From the NCBI GenBank assembly GCA_035271585.1, contig DATERL010000114.1:1-23716 (forward strand): DNA of 23,716 bases. Reading direction: 5' to 3'. Position numbers and translations under genes: made by a program. Under the pieces are notes generated by a model. It did not search any database. It was given only the letters and a program-made list of their open reading frames with translations, and was not told the DNA's origin. Shown here piece by piece: positions 1-8,232 of the stretch (its first letter is position 1; every line of letters starts with the position of its first letter). Origin of the DNA: Roseimarinus sp035271585 (GTDB lineage: Bacteria > Bacteroidota > Bacteroidia > Bacteroidales > Prolixibacteraceae).

Positions 1-33
1 TTTTTTATTGCAGTAAAATATCGAAAAGAATTA

Positions 34-79
34 AGATAAAAGATAAGACAATAGATAAATAGATAATAGACAAATAGTC
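34..79. repeat. Short degenerate AT-rich tandem repeat
   Basis: The 8-mer ATAGATAA occurs twice back to back (51-58 and 59-66). It is flanked by further AGATAA and AGACAA(A)TAG variants from about 34 to 79. This is simple-sequence DNA, visible by eye, with no sign of being a CRISPR or an integron site. Confidence 0.45.
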
Positions 80-285
80 TAAGGTCTAATTTGTTAAATA
101 ATGATTTAATGAACCCCCATCATTTTATTCTATAAAAAAAATAGTAGCTGATAATTTATTGATTTTTCATTTAAGTTTAGTGCCAATTTATTTACATCAA
201 CTTCTAAAATGAAGGGTGAAAATATTTCTTTGGTTAAAAAGCTTATATTGGATTTGCTAATGAATTAGATTTGGAAATGTTTTTT

Positions 286-293
286 TATATTTG
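286..293 (+). promoter_or_regulatory. Putative Bacteroidota -7 promoter element
   Basis: TATATTTG matches the Bacteroidota sigma-ABfr -7 consensus TAnnTTTG exactly and lies 32 bases before the ATG at 326. That would give a 5' UTR of roughly 25 bases. A -33 TTTG at the usual spacing is not obvious, since the nearest (270-273) is too close. The call therefore rests on the -7 element and its position. Confidence 0.4.
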
Positions 294-325
294 GTTCTTT
301 TTTCAAAACAAAGCAATACCAAACT

Positions 326-925
326 ATGATGATTAGGGTTAAGACAACTTTTATTTTGTTCGTCTTTTTGTTTTTTTCTGGTATACAGTTATTGGCACAA
401 GAAGAAATTGGAATATACGTGTGTGGTATCACTGTTCATGGATATAAAGATCCCAACGCCCATTTAATGCCCTGTAAATTGACCAATAACGGTGTTTTGT
501 TATTGAATTTCGGTGGAGCTGCTCATTACAAAAAATACTTTACCCCACGCTTTTCGCTTGATGCCATTCAAACAATGCAGGCCGATTGTGCTCTTTTGTT
601 TTCTTCTGGAACAGCTGTTGCGGTTGGATACGATATTGTTCATTATAAAGGACATCGTGTGATTTTCGCCATTGGACCGGGTTTTTATATTAGGCAGTCG
701 TGGAAAAGATTGGGCGATACTTACGATTCGTCGCAATACGATTTTAATGTTTCAAAAAACGAAAAATGGGAGTATATGTTTGTTCCTGTTGTACCACATC
801 TCGAATACAAATATGTTCCTGAGAACAGCCGCTTTGGTTTTACTTGTTATTTTATTTTCGATCCCATAGAACAAATTTACAACATAGGTGCTGGCATCAC
901 TTATCTGTTAAAAAACAAACAATAA
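326..925 (+). CDS. Exported protein of unknown function, possible small outer-membrane barrel
   Basis: I do not recognise a family. The 199-residue product begins with a short basic segment and a hydrophobic stretch ending LLA-Q at about residues 24-25, which fits a Sec signal peptide cut by signal peptidase I. The mature part has alternating aromatic/hydrophobic and polar residues. Its last strand-like segment (about 177-194, containing GAGITYLL) resembles a small beta-barrel or a periplasmic beta-rich protein. Two adjacent ATGs (326 and 329) are possible starts, and no Shine-Dalgarno sequence is visible. It stands alone on the plus strand and converges with the T9SS operon, with only 38 bases between the stop codons. 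The outer-membrane barrel is inferred from general composition only. Confidence 0.7.
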   Translation: MMIRVKTTFILFVFLFFSGIQLLAQEEIGIYVCGITVHGYKDPNAHLMPCKLTNNGVLLLNFGGAAHYKKYFTPRFSLDAIQTMQADCALLFSSGTAVAVGYDIVHYKGHRVIFAIGPGFYIRQSWKRLGDTYDSSQYDFNVSKNEKWEYMFVPVVPHLEYKYVPENSRFGFTCYFIFDPIEQIYNIGAGITYLLKNKQ

Positions 926-963
926 AGGTCTAAATGACAATCGCAAAGCGATAGCTATGTTGC

Positions 964-2502
964 TTATTTAATGATTATTTTTTGATAATAAACTCCATCG
1001 GGTGTTTGAACATTTAAACAATAGATACCTGGCTTTAATGTTGGAACTTCAATGTCAATCCATTTTGTTTCTTTCTTATTTTCGAAAATAATTGATGCCG
1101 ATTTTCCTGATAGCGAAATTAGGTTTATTGCCTCGATGCTTGTTGCTTGCGTGAGTTGAAGTGTTATTGGCTCATTGCCCGAAATAACTGTCGGATAAAC
1201 TGAAAGCTTATTTTGTTTGAATTGTTCAAAGCCCACTTTTTTTGCTGCCCAGGTATCAATTGCTCCAATTGGAGTGCCCTTTAAGTCGAATGCAATAATG
1301 GCTACCGAGTCAATTTCGGAACTTACATTGAGGCTTTCGTCGATATTAAAAAGCATACCGGCCTCAACACTGCCACCTTCCAATTCAGTAATTTGTTTCC
1401 CATTATTTAAAAGAAAAGCTTTAATGGTACCACTTGTAAATGCAGTATATTTTCCGCTTATTTTTGAGCTGTTGGTGTCGAATAGGGTAGGTTTTAGAAC
1501 CGCACCGGCAATGTTTGCATTATAGTGGATACCGCTGGTATGACTGGCACTCCAGAATTGGTCGTACCTTAAAGTGTCGCCTTGCTCAAGCCTTTTCAAA
1601 GGGCTTAATACTTCAATTTCGATGTAGTCGTGGTTGCCACTTGAGTATATCTGAAAATTTGTGTTATTGTCGGGGTGTTTGGCTTTAGGATCAATTTCGA
1701 ATAGTTTAAAGTAGCTTTGATGGTCGCGTTCGTCAACATTGGCACACCATCCCGACAGTAAGTTAATGTATGCTTTGCTACTTTTTTTGGTGTCGGCAAA
1801 CCGATGGATATTTTCAGCAACTTCGCTGATGTTTAGTTTATTTCCTTCGTTGGAAATGTTTTTGGCTTCGGCTGAAAAATAAACCGAAAAGTTTTCTAAA
1901 TCATTGTCCTTGTCGTGTTGAACAATGGTTTGTGTAACGTCCCATACGCTCAGTTCACGAGCTTTTGCACTCACGTTTATCAGGTATTGTTCAATATTAA
2001 CCAAGGTAGAATTGCTGTACACTTTTATTCTTCGGGCTTGTTTTAATCCACTCGCCAATTTGGTTTCAACCTCACTTTCGAAATAGATAATCAACGAATC
2101 CGCTGATTGATGTTCTATTTCGTAAGTGTATAGTCCCCAGTCTAATGTTGGTGGAGGAGGCCAGTTCCAAAAAGTTTGAGGTGCAGGCCAGTTTTTAAAG
2201 CCTCCATATCCATAACCTTTGCCCCATGGCCCGTAAGTGTCCTTGTCGAGATCGTATTTTTCTCCAATATTTGAAGGGTTAATGGCCATTTGCTGGTCGT
2301 TGGGAAAAGCATATCGCATAATTCGTGCACCAATTTCGGGCACAATTACCAGTTCAATATACCCGTTTTCGATTACCAGACATTCCCAGCCCCAATCGTT
2401 ATAATTGCCTATTGTTAAAGTTACGGCTGCTTTTGCTTTGTTTGTAATAAGAAGATTAAAACAGCTTAATATAATAATTAAGGAAAAAACAAAGTGTTTC
2501 AT
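964..2502 (-). CDS. Secreted DUF4380-like protein with T9SS type A sorting domain
   Basis: The 512-residue protein starts at the ATG at 2502; the longer frame begins at TTG. Residues 1-26 form a Sec signal peptide (hydrophobic core, then NKAKA-AV). The next ~300 residues resemble DUF4380 / galactose-mutarotase-like proteins: an early PEIGARIMRY strand, then an aromatic/proline-rich GGFKNWPAPQTFWNWPPPP segment at about 100-118. This fold usually binds or modifies carbohydrate, but I see no proven catalytic set. The last ~80 residues form a T9SS type A sorting domain (SVYPT near its start, then LKPGIYCLNV and a lysine end), so export to the surface or medium is expected. It is the last gene of the operon, 26 bases after the upstream DUF362 gene. 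DUF4380 is assigned from motif memory, and substrate is unknown. Confidence 0.75.
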   Translation of the reverse strand: MKHFVFSLIIILSCFNLLITNKAKAAVTLTIGNYNDWGWECLVIENGYIELVIVPEIGARIMRYAFPNDQQMAINPSNIGEKYDLDKDTYGPWGKGYGYGGFKNWPAPQTFWNWPPPPTLDWGLYTYEIEHQSADSLIIYFESEVETKLASGLKQARRIKVYSNSTLVNIEQYLINVSAKARELSVWDVTQTIVQHDKDNDLENFSVYFSAEAKNISNEGNKLNISEVAENIHRFADTKKSSKAYINLLSGWCANVDERDHQSYFKLFEIDPKAKHPDNNTNFQIYSSGNHDYIEIEVLSPLKRLEQGDTLRYDQFWSASHTSGIHYNANIAGAVLKPTLFDTNSSKISGKYTAFTSGTIKAFLLNNGKQITELEGGSVEAGMLFNIDESLNVSSEIDSVAIIAFDLKGTPIGAIDTWAAKKVGFEQFKQNKLSVYPTVISGNEPITLQLTQATSIEAINLISLSGKSASIIFENKKETKWIDIEVPTLKPGIYCLNVQTPDGVYYQKIIIK

Positions 2503-2528
2503 GTACAATTAATTGATTATTAGTTTCT

Positions 2529-2611
2529 TTATTTCTTTTCGAATTTAACACTTGTTGTGTAATTACCTTTTGCATTGTTTGCTGTAACATGCAGTATGTA
2601 AATACCGCTGG
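2529..2611 (-). repeat. 83-bp perfect direct repeat, copy 1 (3' end of DUF362 copy A)
   Basis: These 83 bases are identical to 4440-4522, at an offset of exactly 1911 bp. Strong similarity with scattered substitutions continues leftwards in the gene to about 2900. The repeat encodes the end of the T9SS sorting domain. The offset is a multiple of three, so recombination between the copies would leave one intact in-frame DUF362 gene. Confidence 0.9.
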
Positions 2612-4436
2612 CAAGAGACGATACATCGATTGGCAGTTGATGGTTACCCGCATTCAACGCTTGATTAGGTAATTGTTTTATTATCCTGCCATTAATAGAA
2701 ATAACCTGAATTTTGACTGTGCTGTTTGCCTTTAGTGCAAAATTGAGGGTGACACTATTCGATACCGGGTTGGGATAAATATTCGCTATTAAACTGTTTT
2801 GTATGGGCAGCAATGGCGATGCAGTTAAGCTGTTGCTGTTTATTTTGATGAGTTCAATTCCATCGCCTGTACCTAAGTTGCGTGAATATTGCATATCGCT
2901 TGCGCTATTCCAGTGTTCGTAAACGCCCAAACTCAACAATGCAGAACCATCGTCTTCGGGGTCATAATCTATGCCCTCGGGCCAGTAGGCAGGGGCGGCG
3001 GCCTGAAAAAGAAAATCGTCGGTACCTGCCATGTAAGGATGTTTTTCCGAATTGGGTTTGTTCTTATATTCTTCGAGCAAAAAGTCGTAACATACGGCAT
3101 CGATGGCTACCAAATCTTGGGACAAGAAAATTGAATTTGGATAATCGCCGTTAAAAGGAAACATTTCCCATTTTTCAACATAACCTTCCCAACTTCGTCC
3201 GGCCCATATCCCGTCAACAATGGTGAGCAAAGTATTTCCGCCCATTTTTTCGTGGCCTAAACAATCCACCAAATGCCGAAAGCGGTGGCTTCCGCCTTCC
3301 GATTTGTCGTGGTCGGGCAATGAGTAGTGCATATCCATGGCCGATTGCTCGGAGGGTTGTGCGCCATCTTGTAAAATTGAACCTTGATGGTTTTTTGCTC
3401 CCAGTGTAATTCCTCCCGAATCGTGCGATTTTAGGCAGGGTAAGTTGATGAAATACTCGGCATCGTAGTATTCTTGTGGCAAGCGGAATTTGAATTTTTT
3501 ATCGCTAAAAAATATTTTATGCTCGCTGGTCGCTACTGTTTTGTACCTGCCGTTTTCACCTTTTCCATCCACATAGTTTACGTTTGGATATACTGAGTGG
3601 CAAACATCCCAATACAAATCATGAAATGTGCGGAATGGGTCGCCCATGAATATATCTTCCTGCGCTACGCCTACTTCTTCAATTAGCTGTTTTAATATGG
3701 CTAACATGAGCTCTGGTGTAGCGTCCATCCTGTCGAAGTCGTTGATTTTTGTTGTTCCCGACACCGAACAACAAGAATTGGTTACATTTATTTTGACATA
3801 AATTTTCTCGCCTAGTTTGTATCCAATGTTTCCTTTGTTCTTTTTCGAATTGAAATGCTTAAATAAAGCATCCCATCCATCATTCAGGTTACTGGCATCG
3901 GTGTAAGCAATAATAGCTTTTTCGAGCATGCTTTCAACTATTTTGCCATTGGTGTAATTGGCCCACCAGTTGTCAATGTTGTTTTTTACAACAAAATCGG
4001 CATTGGTAGCCTCGGGATTCCATACCCATACCACCCTGCCCGGTTTTAAGCCTTGCGCTACTCCAACCGGATTGTTTGCATCAAAATAGTTGGCAGACAC
4101 CAAGTTTTTGGCATTAACCTTGTTGTTTCTCGAAAGTTCGGAAAACGACATCATTACAATGGCTACCACCATAAATGTGAGGGCCGAAATGTATTTTGTT
4201 GCTACAATTTTTTCCCTCACTTTTTTGAAGGCAAAAAATGTCCCGCTTATCGAAATCATGTAAACTACAAACGACGACATGATAGGCGCAGCAGCTTTCA
4301 TACACGGATAACTTGCACGCTGTGGTTTAGGGATTACCCTAATTAAAAACCAAATGGTGGACGCGATGCCTGTTATGATGAAAAGTAGTAATGGTCCTGA
4401 TCTTTTATTTTTTTTTGATACAGGAAATATACTCAT
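2529..4436 (-). CDS. DUF362 protein with three N-terminal membrane segments and T9SS tail (copy A)
   Basis: The 635-residue protein has a basic N-terminus and predicted membrane segments at about 15-35, 50-70 and 82-99. The link between the first two reads RVIPKPQRASYPCMKAAAP and is almost identical in the neighbouring copy. Residues about 130-510 match DUF362 (PF04015). Its core signature is visible as LKSHDSGGITLGAKNHQG (335-352), with conserved K336, H338, K348, N349 and H350. Residues about 551-635 form a T9SS type A sorting domain (NIYPNPVSN, then SGIYILHV, ending FEKK). The biochemical role of DUF362 is not established; no ferredoxin-type CxxCxxC cluster is present. The start lies 3 bases after the stop of copy B, so translation is probably coupled. 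Extra cysteines (C222, C223, C334) are absent from copy B. Confidence 0.85.
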   Translation of the reverse strand: MSIFPVSKKNKRSGPLLLFIITGIASTIWFLIRVIPKPQRASYPCMKAAAPIMSSFVVYMISISGTFFAFKKVREKIVATKYISALTFMVVAIVMMSFSELSRNNKVNAKNLVSANYFDANNPVGVAQGLKPGRVVWVWNPEATNADFVVKNNIDNWWANYTNGKIVESMLEKAIIAYTDASNLNDGWDALFKHFNSKKNKGNIGYKLGEKIYVKINVTNSCCSVSGTTKINDFDRMDATPELMLAILKQLIEEVGVAQEDIFMGDPFRTFHDLYWDVCHSVYPNVNYVDGKGENGRYKTVATSEHKIFFSDKKFKFRLPQEYYDAEYFINLPCLKSHDSGGITLGAKNHQGSILQDGAQPSEQSAMDMHYSLPDHDKSEGGSHRFRHLVDCLGHEKMGGNTLLTIVDGIWAGRSWEGYVEKWEMFPFNGDYPNSIFLSQDLVAIDAVCYDFLLEEYKNKPNSEKHPYMAGTDDFLFQAAAPAYWPEGIDYDPEDDGSALLSLGVYEHWNSASDMQYSRNLGTGDGIELIKINSNSLTASPLLPIQNSLIANIYPNPVSNSVTLNFALKANSTVKIQVISINGRIIKQLPNQALNAGNHQLPIDVSSLASGIYILHVTANNAKGNYTTSVKFEKK

Positions 4437-4439
4437 ATA

Positions 4440-4522
4440 TTATTTCTTTTCGAATTTAACACTTGTTGTGTAATTACCTTTTGCATTGTTTGCTGTAACA
4501 TGCAGTATGTAAATACCGCTGG
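4440..4522 (-). repeat. 83-bp perfect direct repeat, copy 2 (3' end of DUF362 copy B)
   Basis: This is identical over 83 bases to 2529-2611 and remains highly similar to about 4811. The rest of the two genes is clearly more diverged, so the tail has been copied or homogenised separately from the body of the gene. Confidence 0.9.
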
Positions 4523-6416
4523 TAAGCGACGATACATCGATTGGCTGCTGATGATTGCCCTCATTCAACGCTTGATTAGGTAATTGTTTTACTATCCTGC
4601 CATTAATAGAAATAACCTGAATTTTGACTGTGCTGTTTGCCTGTAGTGCAAAATTGAGTGTGGCACTATTCGATACTGGATTAGGATAAATATTCGCTGT
4701 TAAACTGTTTTGCATGGCTACCAATGGCGATGCAGTTAAGTTGTCGCGGTTTACTTTGATGAGTTCAATTCCATCGCCAGTACCCAAGTTGCGTGAATAT
4801 TGCATATCGCTTGGGTTGTTCCAGTGTTCGTGTACACCTAAGCTTGCCAATTCGGTACCGTCGTTCTCTGGGTCATAAATAATGCCTTCGGGCCAGTTGG
4901 CTTTATCGGCTGCTTGGTGTAAATAATCATCAACCGCGCCATAATGTGGGTGGGCTGCGTAGCCGTTTGTTCCGTCGTATTCATAATAAAGAAAGTCGAA
5001 ACCTACCGATTCGATGGCTACCGGGTCTTGCGAAATAAAAATCGACGAAGTCCAGTCACCATTCCATGGGGCTTTGGAGTATTTATTGGGTTGGCTTATT
5101 TCCATTTCGGAGCTGTAAAGTGCATCCATAAGGTAGATGAGGTTTTTTTCACCCAGTAGTTCATGTCCCATTATATCGACCAAAACACGGTACATTCCGT
5201 ATTGGTTCCTGATGGGGTCGTTGTTCATTTTCACCAAACCGCCATGAAGGTGTGTTGCGTTTTGGCGGGTGTGCGACCCAAAATGGTTTTTAGCAAACAA
5301 GGTAACACCACCATGTATGTGTGATTTCATGTTTGGAATATTAATCATGTATTCCATTTCTTCAAAAATAGTATATAAGTAATCGCTATTGGTGGCTTTT
5401 CCGGATAGGGCGGTGTTAAAGTCTCCTTCGCGTAATACTTTGCCACGGTCGGAATATTCGATAATAGCGGTTTTGCTTTTTTTCACTTGGGTACGACCTA
5501 AAGTTGAACGGTCATTATCGAGGTAGGTGATTTCTGGAAATTCACCATACCACTGATCGTAGTCACTTTTGTACATGTGTTTCATAGGGTCGCCTATTAC
5601 AATGTCTTTTTGGGAAATACCAAGCTCGTTAACCAAATGGCGCAATACCGAAGTTATGAGCTGGGGCGAAGTTTCACATATTCCATAGGTGCCGCTGTTC
5701 TTGGCGTTTCTTGAAAGATCTTTATTGTCGAAGTTACCGCTCCACGAACTGGTACGGTTAATTTTTATGAAAATAATTTCGCCGGCCTTATGTCCAACAT
5801 CACCTTTCCCTTTTTTCTTATTGTAATATTTAAAAATGGCATCCCACGACCCTTTGACGGTAGTTTCATCGGTCAGTTTAGTTACGGCTGCTAACAACAT
5901 TTTATCAACTTCGGCCTGATCGGTATATTTGCTCATGTAATATTTACTGGCTTTGCCTTCTTTGTTTACTGGCAAATTCTCATCGGTGGCATCGGGATTC
6001 CATACCCAAACCACTCGCCCCGGATTAATGCCCTGAGCAACACCCATTGGTGAGTTTGCAGCTTCCAGTGGAGGAGCGTTAATAATTTGAACTTTTTCAA
6101 CAATGCTTGAAATTGACGGCAAAGCAATTGCCGCAACAAAAAACAAGGATGTAAGCGATATTTGAGCCGCTTTAAAACCTTTTGGAAATTTTTTTAACAG
6201 GAACGAAGCCCCGGTTATTGAGATAATATAGATGACAAAGCTCGACATAAATGGTGCCGCAGCTCTCATGCAAGGGTAGGTAGCGCGTTGTGGCTTTGGT
6301 ATTACCCTGATTAAAAACCAGATTGACGAAACAACACCTAAAACGATGAAGGAGATTTTACCCCACGATTTGGTGTTTTTGATTTTGTTGCTTAATCGTA
6401 ATATAAATGAAAACAT
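4440..6416 (-). CDS. DUF362 protein with three N-terminal membrane segments and T9SS tail (copy B)
   Basis: I place the start at the ATG at 6416 (658 residues). The longer frame begins at TTG and would add 17 residues that copy A lacks. Layout matches copy A: basic N-terminus, three hydrophobic segments within about residues 20-105, the RVIPKPQRATYPCMRAAAP link, a DUF362 region, and a T9SS type A sorting domain in the last ~85 residues. The signature reads MKSHIHGGVTLFAKNHFG, keeping the Lys, His, Lys, Asn and His seen in copy A. The CC pair of copy A is replaced by serine/tryptophan. It is the first gene of the operon; peptidase T ends 108 bases upstream on the same strand. The function is unknown; a periplasmic domain held by the N-terminal helices is inferred from the positive-inside rule. 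Confidence 0.85.
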   Translation of the reverse strand: MFSFILRLSNKIKNTKSWGKISFIVLGVVSSIWFLIRVIPKPQRATYPCMRAAAPFMSSFVIYIISITGASFLLKKFPKGFKAAQISLTSLFFVAAIALPSISSIVEKVQIINAPPLEAANSPMGVAQGINPGRVVWVWNPDATDENLPVNKEGKASKYYMSKYTDQAEVDKMLLAAVTKLTDETTVKGSWDAIFKYYNKKKGKGDVGHKAGEIIFIKINRTSSWSGNFDNKDLSRNAKNSGTYGICETSPQLITSVLRHLVNELGISQKDIVIGDPMKHMYKSDYDQWYGEFPEITYLDNDRSTLGRTQVKKSKTAIIEYSDRGKVLREGDFNTALSGKATNSDYLYTIFEEMEYMINIPNMKSHIHGGVTLFAKNHFGSHTRQNATHLHGGLVKMNNDPIRNQYGMYRVLVDIMGHELLGEKNLIYLMDALYSSEMEISQPNKYSKAPWNGDWTSSIFISQDPVAIESVGFDFLYYEYDGTNGYAAHPHYGAVDDYLHQAADKANWPEGIIYDPENDGTELASLGVHEHWNNPSDMQYSRNLGTGDGIELIKVNRDNLTASPLVAMQNSLTANIYPNPVSNSATLNFALQANSTVKIQVISINGRIVKQLPNQALNEGNHQQPIDVSSLTSGIYILHVTANNAKGNYTTSVKFEKK

Positions 6417-6524
6417 AATAATTGTGATTTTTATGATTAAAATTCTCTTTTTAAAATTGATGTGCAATATACTTTTTTATTAATATTTAATCTCCCAATT
6501 CAACGTTTAATTATGATTTTGTTT

Positions 6525-7754
6525 TTACTTACGGGCTATTTTTTCTGCGATTTTAAGTATTACTTCAACTGCTTTTAGCATCGACGGTACGGGAACAAAT
6601 TCGTATTTACCGTGAAAATTATGCCCACCCGCAAAAATATTGGGACAAGGTAAGCCCATGTATGAGAGGCGTGCACCGTCGGTTCCACCCCTTATGGCTC
6701 TAATTTGTGGAATAATATTACATTCTATCATGGCCTGTTCGGCAATATCGACTATGTGCATCACTGGTCTTATTTTTTCAAGCATATTATAATATTGGTC
6801 TACTATTTCAAGTTCAATAGTGCCCTGTCCATGTTGAATGTTTAAGTGATCGGCAATAGCTTGAAACAACTTTTTACGTTGCTGGAAAATCTTTATGTTG
6901 TGATCGCGAATAATCAACTCCATGTAGGTTCCTTCCACATCTCCATTAATAGTCATCAAATGATAAAAACCTTCGAATCCTTCGGTGTGTTGCGGTACCT
7001 CGTTGGCTGGCAGCATATTCAGAAATTGTTGGGCAATGATCATCGAACTTTTCATCTTGTTTTTGGCATATCCCGGATGAACAATTCTGCCGTTAATTTT
7101 AACCCTGGCAGCTGCTGCATTGAAGTTCTCGTACTCCAATTCGCCTATTTCGCCACCATCAAGTGTGTAGGCAAAATCGGCTCCAAACTTTTTGACATCA
7201 AAGAAGTCGGCTCCTTCGCCAATTTCTTCGTCGGGCGTAAATCCAACACGTATTTCGCCATGTGGCATTTCGGGGTGTTTGATAAGGTATTCCATGGCTG
7301 TTACGATTTCGGCCACTCCGGCTTTATCGTCGGCACTTAGCAAGGTAGTACCATCGGTAGTGATGAGTGTTTGCCCTTTGTATTTGAGTAATTCGGGAAA
7401 CATTTCAGGGTCGAGTTCGATTCCCAATTCACTGTTTAAAATTATTTTCTCACCATTGTAGTTTTCAATAAACTGAGGCTGAATGTTTTTTCCCGTAAAA
7501 TCGGGACTGGTATCAATGTGGGCAATAAAACCAATAACGGGTACATTATAATCGATATTCGATGGCAAACTAGCCATTACGTATGCTTTGTCGTCAACCG
7601 ATACATCGCTTAAACCAATTTCTTTAAGCTCTTCGGCCAAGGCTTTTGAGAAGTCGAGTTGAGTAGAAGTACTGGGGTGCAATTCACTTCTGGGATCCGA
7701 AGTGGTATCAACTTTGATATATCTTATAAACCGTTCAACTAACTGTTTTTCCAT
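6525..7754 (-). CDS. pepT: Peptidase T (tripeptide aminopeptidase)
   Basis: This is a cytosolic M20B metallopeptidase that removes the N-terminal residue from tripeptides. The ATG at 7754 gives 409 residues, matching the ~408 of characterised PepT; the frame stays open 59 codons further but starts at TTG and that extension has no PepT similarity. Two-zinc site residues are visible: H79 and D81 (GFIAHIDTSPDF), D142 (SADDKAG), E176-E177 (TPDEEIGEG), D199 (YTLDGGE) and H381 (GGHNFHGKYE). RGGTDGARLS, typical of PepT, sits just before the last ligand. No frame damage is seen. It is probably a single-gene unit: about 480 bases separate it from the kinase gene upstream, and 108 bases from the DUF362 operon downstream. 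Confidence 0.95.
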   Translation of the reverse strand: MEKQLVERFIRYIKVDTTSDPRSELHPSTSTQLDFSKALAEELKEIGLSDVSVDDKAYVMASLPSNIDYNVPVIGFIAHIDTSPDFTGKNIQPQFIENYNGEKIILNSELGIELDPEMFPELLKYKGQTLITTDGTTLLSADDKAGVAEIVTAMEYLIKHPEMPHGEIRVGFTPDEEIGEGADFFDVKKFGADFAYTLDGGEIGELEYENFNAAAARVKINGRIVHPGYAKNKMKSSMIIAQQFLNMLPANEVPQHTEGFEGFYHLMTINGDVEGTYMELIIRDHNIKIFQQRKKLFQAIADHLNIQHGQGTIELEIVDQYYNMLEKIRPVMHIVDIAEQAMIECNIIPQIRAIRGGTDGARLSYMGLPCPNIFAGGHNFHGKYEFVPVPSMLKAVEVILKIAEKIARK

Positions 7755-8232
7755 TTTTTTTCTGTTTTTATATTTGGGAACACAATATAAAATAAAACGT
7801 TGAAGAATATGCCTAAAAATTGAATTTGTTATGACTATTTGGCAATCAAGTTCTAAAGTAGTTGCTTCTTTATTATCTGCTGATTTTTCTCTGTTAGCTA
7901 CACTTTTTAATTCCGATGCTAAATAGATCAAGTTGATTCAGGAAACTCCTTATCCTTTTGACCTTTGAAATTTACCTGTATTGTCATTAAATCATATCAT
8001 TGGAACTGCACTGCAATCATTATCAATTTTTTTTCTTGCAATTTTTTCTACTTCAATCGATGGTGCTAATTGACATTAGGGGTGGTGCCATACAATATAA
8101 TACTTTAGCATTGTATAATATGGTTTGTAAGGTAAATTGACTGGTTATGGATACGAAAAAACAAAATCAATCTTTTTTTTGCTTATCTGGAGTTGCACTT
8201 TTTTGATAACCAATATTCAGCGGCTAACATTT
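7755..8232. other. Intergenic region between histidine kinase gene and pepT
   Basis: This stretch of about 480 bases should hold the 3' end signals of the kinase gene and the promoter of pepT. I see no gene on either strand. The only structure is a weak AT-rich inverted repeat, ATACAAT (8090-8096) and ATTGTAT (8110-8116), with a 13-base loop and no T-tract. No exact TAnnTTTG element was found close to the pepT start. Confidence 0.5.

Larger units (their letters stand above)
1..325. other. AT-rich non-coding leader region
   Basis: I see no gene in this stretch. It is strongly AT-rich and has stop codons in all frames. It holds a short degenerate tandem repeat (about 34-79) and a TAnnTTTG -7 element near 286-293 that probably serves the gene starting at 326. 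The end of a gene lying further left is not visible here. Confidence 0.6.

Noticed and set aside
34..79. CRISPR-like or integron repeat at the left edge
   Set aside because: The units are 6-8 bases, imperfect and without unique spacers; this is simple-sequence DNA.
940..952. ATCGC-AAA-GCGAT hairpin between the first two genes as a two-way terminator
   Set aside because: The stem is only 5 bp with a 3-base loop and no T-run on either side; too weak to call.
6846..7340. 164-residue plus-strand frame opposite pepT
   Set aside because: It lies fully antisense to a well-supported gene, has low-complexity aromatic composition and no recognisable motif.
7755..7931. N-terminal extension of peptidase T
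   Set aside because: It starts at TTG, has no PepT-like sequence, and the ATG at 7754 gives the exact family length.
8090..8116. AT-rich inverted repeat after the kinase gene as a terminator or operator
   Set aside because: The stem is only 7 A/T-rich pairs with a 13-base loop and no T-tract; such repeats are expected by chance in this composition.
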